Shown here: one piece after another, positions 11,101 to 23,100 of the stretch
Layout of the letters: the number at the start of each line of letters is the position of its first letter
Position numbering within the stretch: the stretch's first letter is position 1
NCBI GenBank assembly: GCA_963576475.1
Contig: OY754979.1
Location: 30,025,578 to 30,089,577, forward strand
Length of the DNA: 64,000 bases
Direction of reading: 5' to 3'
From: Molanna angustata
Lineage: Eukaryota > Arthropoda > Insecta > Trichoptera > Molannidae
Notes under the pieces: model-generated
Told to the model about the DNA's origin: nothing
The model's input: only the letters and a program-made list of their open reading frames with translations
Database searches by the model: none
Program-made: the position numbers and the translations under genes

Positions 11101-14100
11101 GAACAGATTGATGAATTTGTAGAAATCATATTTAGGATTCAACCCGCCTCAGCACGTATTGCAAAGAAGCGTTTTTAACGTAATTCAATAATAATAATAA
11201 AAAAAAGGTTGCTGTTGAATTTCTTCATAAATTTTTGGAGCAAAATAAAATCTAACAAAGAATGCATTTCTTTTAGTCCAATTGATGCAGTATTAAAATA
11301 TGGTCAAGGTTATATCAAGTAAATTAACCAACAATTTATAATGGGGCATTATAGCACAGAAAAATTGATGTGGGAGAAAAAATATGACCACTTTTATGTC
11401 TTTTTGATTGGCCAGAATTGTCCCATTAGTAAATACACGTAACATGATGTTGTTATTAGTCTCTCAAGGAGAAGCATGGATAAAACAGAAAAGAGTGGGT
11501 GATGTTAGATGAAAGGAAAATAAATATTGGTTTTCATGAAGGCTCCGCAATACACGAGAATAAGGACGAGCTGTTTCGAGCCACCGGAGACAGAGAGATG
11601 TACTCTCGAGTGATAGTCAACATTGGGCGGACCTGACAAGACACTTAAAGAAAAATACGAAGATCATTAAGGCTCCCTAAACTGAAAAATCAAAACCCTC
11701 ATAATTACCCATATCATGGATATAATTATCATAGAGTAATTATCATGGAGTTCTATAGTACCCTAACATATTATAGAACTCCATATACTAATTACATCCA
11801 TGATATGGGTAATCATGAAGGTGTTGATTTCACCGTTTGCGCAGACTTTCCCCCCAGATGTATTCAATATAGTTTATTTTTATAAACACAAATTATAACC
11901 CTAATGTTGCTGGTTACCCCACAAAATGGTTTAGGTATGCCTAATAAAACTCAATGAAATAGGCAAGAATAATAAGGTCTCCCTGCTCTGGGTACCAGGC
12001 CATATGGGCGTCGAAGGAAATGAACGAGCTGATAGACTGACTCTCCAGGAAGGGTGTGAGAGAGCATCTAATAGGACCAGAGCCATTCTGCGGCCTAGGA
12101 AATTCATATTACCAGCAGAAGTAAAGAGAATTACGGAGAAAGTAAGATATGGCTTCTGGATTGAACTTCCGGGGCTCAGGCAGGCTAAGGACCTGCTCGG
12201 TAATTATGACCGAAAAAGGTCCAGAACATGTTTGAGCCTCGGCAGGAAAGCCCTAAAAACTCTGACAATGTTCCTCACAGGACATTGTAGACTTGGGGAA
12301 CATCTGCGGAAAATAGGACTAGAAGAAGACGGCACATGCAGATTCTGTAGGGAGGGGGCGGAAACGCCACACCACCTCCTCGTGCAGTGTGATGCTGTGA
12401 CACAAGTTGAATGAGGACAAGTTAGAAATGGACATTGGATCCATACCCTCATTGAATCCTCTGCGGATCCTAAACTTCCTAAGAGGGCTAGGACTCGAGG
12501 GGATGCTGTAACAGGAAACCCGGTAAGCAAGTAGGGGGGAGTGTAAAAGATCCTAAGGGTCGCAGTGCATAAGAACACCCTCTTATAATAATAACAATAA
12601 TACCCCACATTGTGGGAAATGCCATAAAGGTATGAATACTATATTTATTCAAAAAAATTGTTTGGAGGAAATACTAACAAAAAGTTTCAACTATTGGAAA
12701 AAATAGTTTTTTTTTCAATCATTTTTTGACAAAATTCTTCTATATGGAGACAAAGTTGGAATATATATTATAGGAAAAAATACTGCACAACTTAATATAT
12801 CATATTAAGTTGTGCAGTATTTTCATACATACATACCATCACGCTATGTCCCTGGCGGGGGAGGCAGAGAAAGTATTTTCGCACCGCTTGAAAATAAGGT
12901 GAACGGCCATCTATGAGGATGATTATAAAACTTTGCATCGTAAATATACAATCATAAAATATTTGATAAACATTTATTTTATAGATCTCTGAATTACTTT
13001 TAGATCAAAGTAAAGTACTTTGATCTAAAAATAATTGATCTAAGCCGACCGCCGTGGCACAGTTGGTAAGCCGTTTGGTTTCTGTGCGGGCGTCCTGGGT
13101 TCGATTCCCAGAAGAGGAGAAATTGATTTAAATTTACTTCTCATGCAAATATTCTTCTTATATGTGATTTTGGACATGTAAAACTACATGTTTCATTACT
13201 TATAACAAAGATTTATTCAGATGACAATCAATACACTTTCTCTTTCAATGACATACATAACAGGAAGTATAAACATTAGTATTGCCATCCTTCACACTCT
13301 ACAGAGTTGCCAGCATAAATATTAACACCCCCTTCCAACTCTATTACTTTAGAAGTCTTGCATAAAATAAAAATATTTTACACAAAATTATGTTTTACAA
13401 AGACTCAATAATGTTCTGAACTTTTCAAATTTAATTCTTGGTAAAACTTTAGTCACACTCTACAGAGTTGCCAGCATAAATATTAACAAATATTGCCTCT
13501 CTGGGCTGGAAACACTGGTTAGTTAGAAGAAATTGACATACGGCAATAAACTCGCCACTTGCGCAGGGTGCAAGGAAGTCTTCATTATTATTATTATTAC
13601 TTAAATAATTGCATTTTATATGTTTGAAATCATCTAGTATAAAAAACTTAATTGGATAGTTTAATATTAGAAATGTCTGAATTGAGAGATAATTAATTAA
13701 CAGATGGAGGAGGATTAATCAATTGATTGTTTAATTACCGGCACATTTGGATCAAACAGTTTATTTTCTAATTGAACAATGAGGCTCTCATGTCAGTCGT
13801 ATGTAATGTTTAATCTGTCTGTCATAGATCACTGTTTCATTCCTTCATATGTTAGTTATGTGAAAATATTTCCTGCCTACACAATTGGTGGCCTAAAATA
13901 CAACTATGAATAATTGTAAAGTTACGTAAAAAAAAACGCACAAGTAGCATATTTTACTTGGGTGGAACTTGATAATTTCTTAAAATCGTTGCTTTCTCTT
14001 TTAATATATATTAACAACATATAGGTACAACATGCACAAAATGATAATACAGTAAATACTTAAGGCCGTACAGGCACTGAGAATTTTAAGCAAGTCGTAC

Positions 14101-17100
14101 TCCACTTCACGTACTGAAGTAGAAGCGGTGGGGTTAGTCCCGCCATACATTTTGTACCTCATGACTAGCGCAAAACAGGAACAACAAAAGCAACTATAAT
14201 ACCTTTTTTAAAATTATACCTTTTTTGGAAAAATCAAAACACAAATTGAAATCTAATAACAGTCAAAGTATTTACATCATAATTTTTTACTAAATTATAG
14301 TTATGCATACTATAAATCTAAAAAATTAAATGGATAACAAGGGAATCTTGCAAATTTCAGGGGCACTTTCGGAATTATTTTTTATTGAGAAAATTTTTAA
14401 ATATTATGATTCTGGAACTGTCAAGCTGTAGACAATACTATAATATATCCCTGTCTCTAGTTTCAAGAAGATAATCTCAGTATTGGCTGAGTAAATGAGG
14501 AAATGCCAATAAATCAGATCATATTTATTTATTTGAGTGGCTGTGCAGCCATAAGATACTACAATGAGTGCATGACCAATAATGGATGACGCATTGCTGC
14601 GTACCTTGCCTATAAAGTATACTGACACTATCTGTCTCACTCTGACACATCATTTACATATCTTACAATTAATAATGAAAATATCGGAATAGTCGATGCC
14701 TTAATTATTTATTTACCTTTTATCACACCATGTTTATAATGACAACAATAAGTAGATTACTGCTGCCCAACTAGGAAATCCTGTTCTAGGGTTAGCTGTT
14801 TACAATTTTTATTGACAATATGCAATTATGAACCAGGTGATTGTTCCCATTCCACACTAAATACGTACACAATCTCAACTTTCTGCACTCACAATCATTA
14901 CCTCAACAAACATATGGGCTCACACAAAACAGATCAACCAGCTCCCAATGTCCGCCATAATACCTGTTATAAATCCAATCTCTGACGCGATTTTTATTTC
15001 AGAGCCATAGAAAGAGACTAGTTAACTATGTTGGTGTAATTAATATGAATCACATGGTTCCCAAATCAAATAAAATATTTTTATGTGTTACTCAAAGAGC
15101 ATCGCAAACACAATACGGCATAGTTACAAATGTTGTTAATAATTTTAATTTTGAATTATTTAAGTAGTTATTATTGAATACTAAGTATTTGTGTTAGTCC
15201 TGTCCGCCCATAATTTATAATGTAATGGTATCTACGCAAACCTTCCAAAGCTGGAGCTAAACAAACTTCAATCCGTCTTCAACGCTGCTGCTAGGCTAAT
15301 CACCGGAAACGCGAAATTCTCACACATATCCCACCATCTACGAAATCTTCACTGGCTTAAAGTGCCAGAGAAAATCAAGTACAAATTAGGTTTGTTGACT
15401 TTCAAAGCGATCCATGGCATGGCTCCCACGTATCTTTCAGACTTCTGCATCCCTCTCACCGTAAACGAGCGACAACAAACACTTCGGTCAGCCACCACAT
15501 CTGTAATTGGCAAGTTGACTGAAATAAATAGAGTCAACACTTCATCTTTCGGTGATCGTGCTTTTGCTGTGGCCGGACAAGCCTCGTGGAATAAACTACC
15601 ACCTGAACTGAGGCAAATCGACAACTTAGCACTATTCAGGAAACACCTAAAAACTCACTTCTTCCGCGAGTCTTACAATAACCCCTAATATATTCAAAGC
15701 GCTCTTGAGGTGAGGTTATCACAAAAACGGCGCTATAAAAATAATCCAAATTTATAATGTATTTTTTGATATTTATATTGAATATTCTTTGTGATGTTAT
15801 TTCTTTGTTATTGAGTACTGAGCAGAGTCGGAGAAACAAGGCAAATCCTAAAGAGGATAACCCAACAACAATCCAAATGGACAGGCCATGATATCAGGAA
15901 TCCGGGTCTGCTTGTTACTATCGCAGAAGGAATGACGGAGGGCAGAAACCAGAGGTCGCCCCAGAGACAGTTATATGGGCCGGGTCACCAGTGATGTACG
16001 CTGTGGCAGCTACCAAGAGATGAAAATGAACAGAGATATGTGAAGAGATGGAGTGCTTGGTGCAAACCAATCTTAGGATTGTAACTCAGAAGAAGAAGTT
16101 GATAAAACAAAAATATGATCACACAATTTGAAAATCAACAAATGAAACTCTTACCTTCAGCTCTAGCTCTTCTCTCAAACTCATCAAACAGCTTATTGAC
16201 ATCTTCCATCTCCCTCCTGAGTCTTCTCAACTGAGGATCACCAGGATCACCTTCCCTCAGCAGTTTGTCAGCGTCTTCGTTCAGGGCTCGTCTTATGGCG
16301 CCTCGCTGCTCTGCGCCCATCGCCACAAACTATTGCATAAAAAGTTATCATTAAAAACAGCTAATTTCACGAAAATACAATTCAAAAAGTTTATTGTAGA
16401 CTTGGAATAATAATGAGTGGAATAAGGATGTACGCAGTGGTGTAGCTACCTAATAGTAGGGTCATGCATAGCATAAGTTTATTGTAGACTTGGAATAATA
16501 ATGAGTGGAATAAGGATGTACGCAGTGGTGTAGCTACCTAATAGTAGGGTCATGCATAGCATAAGTTTATTGTAGACTTGGAATAATAATGAGTGGAATA
16601 AGGATGTACGCAGTGGTGTAGCTACCTAATAGTAGGGTCATGCATAGCATAAGGGCCCACCTTCATAAGGGGCCCGAATTTCTTAACATTCAATATGAAA
16701 AATAATAATTATCAATATGAAAATATTGAGTTATTATTATTATTCCAGAACAATTTAAATAAATTTTAGAAAACAGAATATATAAATGTTTTTTTTTAAA
16801 TTACATAGGTATTGGGTATTCGATTTAGAAGCAAAAGAAAAATTTTAAATTAATAAGTAAATTTCTAACTTAGATTCTTATTTACTCTATTGTGAGGTTT
16901 TATGTTAAAAAAGGCATGTTGCAAGACAGGGTACCGAGAGGTGGACACTCAGAATACTAAAATGGAGACCGTGGGAAAATAAAAGACCGGTAGGGCGACC
17001 ACAAAAAAGATGGGTTGACGATATTATTCCGGTTGCGGGAAGCGGTTGGCTGAGGGAAGCACAAGACAGAGAGAGATGGAGTTCATTAGAGGAGGCCTAC

Positions 17101-20100
17101 ATCCAGCAGTGGAGAGATGGCTGACAAAGAAGAAGAAGTTAAAAAAACAAGTTAGTTTAATTTCAAATCTTTTTGTTCAAGGGCCCTTTCGTATATTTTC
17201 ATAAAACCAAGGACAGTGGAAGAGTAAGATGTAAAAAGCAGACCCCACCACCGTGTGAGACAATTGCTGAGGAAAAGAAGGAGAGGGTTTGATATGATAA
17301 AAATAACGAAGTCAAGTTTGTGTTGTAATGACAATTCTCAAGAAGGATTCTATTTGATGTATGTACATAGTTTATCAAATAGATGATAGAAATGATATAT
17401 ACCTGAGCTAAGTCCCATCCTTTGACAACTTTAATGGTGGCGAAGATCATGTTTTGTCTCATGCGAAGCTGTTTCCTCTGCCAGAGAGCCAATAACTGTA
17501 ACAAATAAATTAGTTTAATTGTAGTAAGTATTTGATCTAATTTATTGAGAGAGAGAGAGACACACCAGGGGGGCAAGTCTGGTTCGACCGACGAAATCCA
17601 AACCCTCATGATTACCCATATCATGGATATAATTATCATATGGAGTTCTATGACATCTAAAGATATTGTAGAACTCCATATATAATTATATCCATGATAT
17701 GGGTAATCACGGTGGTTTTGATTTCGCCGATTGAACCAGAATTGCCCCCCAGGACACTTTAAAACCAAGAGATCTTTGGATTTAAGTACTATTTTATTGC
17801 TTACAAAATACCAAATATATACAATATAAACAAAAGATGTCTTAGCACAGCGAAAGAAGAATAAACAACAAATCAATAAAGGTGAACAAGAAGCTTATTT
17901 TATTTCACTCAATGGCCACTATGTATCATAAAATATTAAGTTTTTAGCTTCACTAAAATATCTGACAGACACTGACTAGTATAATCACTTGACCGACCAA
18001 AAAATCGTATAATTATTACAGGCGTCAAGAAAAAAAAATCTTCACTTCACTTCTCTAGCCGTACCGGTACGGCCATACTTCAATTTGCAATGACATTTCC
18101 TGCCGTACGGGTACGGCCATACTCACTTAGAGGTTAAACAGCTTACCAACTGTCCCATTGGTTTTCATCTCAATCGTCAGTTTTTTATACACAAATACAT
18201 ATACATTTTCATACATTCACTAAATTAAGCATAAATGCTTGGAACGAAATAGGCCGTGGCAGGATTTGAACTCACAACCACTGGATTAATAACCCAGTGT
18301 GCAAACCACTCTGCCACCATGATCTAACAATATGTTACTCACCCTGTCATATCTATCCTGAAGGGCTTGAGCAGTGTCGAGTGCCTCCTGACACGGTGGG
18401 GGTAGAGCCAGGGCAGCCGAGGGGGCCTGGGCCTCTCCAGCACCACCCCTCACCCTCCATCTACTTCTGCCGGACACATCCAACACTGTACATGAACTGT
18501 TCTTCTCCAAGGACAACTGGAATTAAAATTCAAATAAAAATTATCAAACTTAATTCCTTTTTGAAACTATAATACAAACTACTAGATTTTTTTTCGGCAT
18601 TCAGAAAATTTTATCACATTCCTTATAATGACACTAACTAGTGTAGATATCTGCAAATATCTCGACAAATTTACGAGGAGCACTTGAAAACTTGTAAGAT
18701 CACGTGAACTGCACCCTGCCCAGTTTCAAGTTTTTTGTCAATAACTATGTATATCATTATTGACTAACCATCTTCAGTGTTTGTATAATAATATAAGTTT
18801 TTTTTTTTTTTTTCTCTTAAGGCTTTTCACCCATAAAAGAATGTTGTAGCCGTTATTAATCAGAAACATTAGTTAACAAAGATTAAGTCAATAAAAAATA
18901 GAATTAAATAATAGTCAGATTTTTTATAATCGATTTAAATATTAAACCATGAACTTGAGGAGAGTTCAGCCCAAGAAGGTAAACTGTGGAAACAGGGTAT
19001 TGGACATTCTCAAACCTAAAATAAATGTCTAGCGCATCCCTGATTGGACAACCAAACAGAACGTGATCCGGAGTTTCCTCATCCCATCCACATTCGCAGA
19101 ACGGGGACTCCACCAATCCGAGACGGAACAAATAATATAAGTTCATTTACACTAATATCATTAAAAGCAAATTGATTCTATAAAATCCTATGTGAATGCA
19201 CAATACTTCCCAGAAGACACATTTCATGAGCGTATTAGTGTCAAGTGAAACCTTACAGATCAAGCATCAAACAAAATTTAAAATCGACTCTGTATGGTAA
19301 CTAAAACCAGGGCAGATTAATTTGTTGAAGACAAACATTATGTCAGCTCAATAGGGGAGTCTTGTAGTTACATAAAACATTATTTGTAATGCTAAAAATA
19401 TTCCCTTTTTAGGATCAGTTTGAAGGAGCATTTAGCAATCGACTTGCTATTTAGCAATCGACTTGCTATTTGCACAGAACACAAAGAAGTGTCAACTTCT
19501 TACGGTACATAGAATACCATCAACACCATTTTCAATGCACAGAATATGACTTACGCTTCCACTGGTATAGGCACATACTGCAACTGCTTTGATTGGTCTG
19601 GTGATGGGCTGCTTCCTCTGCTTGATCGGGTAGATATTGGCAGATCGGGAGACAAGTCGGGCCACCACTTCTCCCCTCTGGTTCAGCTCCTCCCTCAGCT
19701 CCTGCATGCCACGTAACAGGGACTCTCCAGCGTCCAGGGTAAACTCCGACTGGGAGAATGTCGTGTTGAGGATCTCTTCACGTCTAAAAACAAACAGACA
19801 AGTGAAAGATGATAGCAAAAAGGTGGCTTAAACAAAATAAACAAATAATAATAGAGTAAATTTCTTTAATTTAAAATTGCACTAAGTGGTTAAGTTGGTA
19901 TGATTGCATTTGGTGTTGTTACACATTAGAACAGGATATTCCCTACATATTGCACTAAGTGGTTAAGTTGGTATGATTGCATTTGGTGTTGTTACACATT
20001 AGAACATGATATTCCCTACATATTTTTTTTTCTCCTTTTGTGATATTTGTAAAATTTATTTCTGATAAATCTGCATATATCATTGAAAATAAGTCGCTCA

Positions 20101-23100
20101 TTTGCGAGAACAACGACATAAGTCAAAAAATTCAATTTTTGAGTTAATAATGCAGAAATGTTGTGTTTATCAATATTACAGTGAATATATGACAGTGAAA
20201 CAACGTCACATGTGCTGTTTCTCTCGCACTTATAGAGATATTGTACTGAGAATTGGAGACGACATGAATATTGATAAACATAAAATTTCTGCATTATTAA
20301 CTCAAAAATCGGATTTTTGACTTATGTCATTGTTATATTTCATTCGATAATATATAATTTCAGATTGTTTTCTTGATTTTAATATGAATAGAACAAAAAA
20401 AGCATATAACTACATACTATGAAAAATGTATAACACACCATTACACCAATCTCCGCCAAAACAATTTTTTTTTTAACTTTTATTTATTCATGACCATTTT
20501 TCTAGGAAATTTACTATGCAGATAATCTTCACCCATTGCCATGAATTTTTCAGATTTTTTTATATTATCCGTGGGGTTATAATTAAAGAGCAGAGAATAT
20601 TATCCCAACAAAACATGTTCTCACCATGTTAAAAAAACAATTATTTTCTGTCAGAGAATCTCCGGCTGTGTATAAAACGGCATAACTTTCTGATCACATG
20701 TAATGTTGTGTTAAAAAACAAATAATATTATTATAATTGACATGACATGTAGTACTAACTTGGACATCCATTTCTCTCCTTCCTTAACTTCCTGGAAGAA
20801 TGTATGGTACTCTGTTGTATGCTTGAGGTGTGTCTCCAAACAAAGTGTCAGCTGTAGCACCCACGCCCATTGTGATTGCATCACCTGAATTGACAATAAT
20901 AAATAATTATTACATTTTTATTTATTTACGGTATATAACACCCATTTACATAGAAAAGAACAAAAATAATATAAAAACATATCATAAACACATCATCTAA
21001 GTGTATAAAAATATAAAAATAATCAAGTATAAAGAAAAAAAAAATCAACCAAGAATGTTCAAAAGAATGACTAAAATACGTAGTACAGTAATAAAACAAA
21101 AAAATTTTAATTCCGATAAGAGAAATATAGAACTTTGACCCTAACAGTGAGAATGGCAGAGATGTTGGACTCATTCGAGAGAAGAGTCCTGCGGAGGATC
21201 TGTGGACCCGTTTTTGAAGATGGATCGTGGAGAATTCGGCGTAATGACGAATTGTACTCCATTTATCAGGCCCCGTGTATCTCAACCCATAGGTATTAGG
21301 TTACTTATACTGAGATGGGCGGGCCATGTACAAAGAATGCTGGAAAGACGGATCCCCAGAAGGATTCTATATGGACATGAAAGGGAGGGTTGGAAGACCA
21401 AGGCTGAGGTGGGAGTATAGTGTGAGGAGGGATGCAGAACAGCTTCTCCAGGTGTCCAACTGGAGGACGGCAACTGGTGACAGGGGACGTTGGAGGCGCT
21501 TGCTGAGGGAGGCCAAGGCTCGATTTGAGCTGTAGCGCCATCGAAGAAGAAGAAGAACTTAGAGAAAATGTACAATATATTTTGTATGTATGTGTTTCTT
21601 AAAATATGTATATTAACAATGATGATTTGTGTATTGGTAACAGGATTTTTTCAAAAGTTTTTTCTGCTTGTTTATAATGAAATAACTTGTACAGGTAACT
21701 GCTTCAGAAACCCCCCAGGGACTTACCATTCCGGTAAGTTACGGGTATGGCGAACCCGGGGTACCTGAGCTGGGCGATTGTTTTTTCCCCATCCAAATCA
21801 ATAAACAATGCTCTCCTTTACCAGATTTCCTGCACAACCTCCCATCCTACATTTCCACACTCCCGCTGCCCTAAGTCAAGGTGGAAGGAATCGTGCCGAG
21901 GACTGAATGACACTGAGGGCAGTAAATATTCAGTGCCGTTAACGATCCCCTGGGGGAACCAGGCGAAACCCCCCGGTAATTAGCCTTCTGCACACATGAG
22001 GCTCTGTGTGCAGTGACATTTTTTTTCCTCACTACTCGTGGGAACTCTATGGAAGAACACCAAAATAATTTTTTAGACGAAATGGAGGAGGCCGACATGG
22101 CTTCGGAAGGTTCTTCAGAGCCTTTTGATTCCATGGAGGTGGAACAGTTAGTGGCTAATTCACCAACTGTATATGAAGAAGAGGCAGAAAAACCTCCTTC
22201 ACCTCAGCTCCAGGATGAGACTGATAAGCCTCAACTGGAAACTGAAACAAGTAAGCCGAAGAGGCTTGGTGGGGCAGCCAAGAAAAGGCTTAGCAACCTT
22301 CTAAAACAAGGTATGCCCTATGAAGAGGCACGTAATCAGTGCCTCATTCCACTCCAGTCAGATGCGGCCTTGAAAAGGCCAAGAGCAAACGACAGCAGTG
22401 AAATTTCCAACCCAGCCAAAAGGGAAAGATCGGAAAAGAGAACTTTCCGCGATGCTGCTGTTGGAATCAGAATTGGCGTATGTAACAAAGAAGATAACGC
22501 CATTCTAACAGACAATCAGTTGCTGCAAATTGAAAGCGCACTGGTAAAAGCTGTGGTAGAATCTATTGGCAAAGGATTCCAACCTCGGTTCGAAACGTTT
22601 ACCAGGAAAAAAGGCATCCTGGCACTCACATGCACCGATCAAGGGACTCATGACTGGGCATGGCCATTGATTCCGACCTTGAAACCTTTCAAAGGAGCGG
22701 ATTTGAGGGTCGTGCAAGGTCATGAGATACCTAAAAATATTATTGCAGTAGCCTGGATTCCCAGTGAATTGAAATGGCTACCAAAAGATGTGATGCATAT
22801 CTTAGGCATCTCCAACAAAGGTTTGAATGTTAAAATGTGGAAGGCATTAAACACCAAACAAATGCCAAATGGGCAAATCATGACGTTTTCGATAGACGAA
22901 GATTCCGTCAAAGCATTAGAGGCCTGTAATTTCAGACCCTACATGGGCATCTGCAGGATAACCTTCAAGCTCAAAGGCCAGAAGCAGGCGCAGGTGGGGG
23001 GGACCTCAACTACAGCTTCCAAACTCAATTCGGGGGCCTCGTCTGGCGCTGGGACCTCGAAAGTGCTGTCTAAGCCTGTCGAGGTTGCGGTGTCGACGAG

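Noticed and set aside
18250..18326. Possible tRNA with anticodon-like loop TTATTAA
   Set aside because: The anticodon arm pairs but T stem and acceptor stem do not; taken as a decayed SINE.
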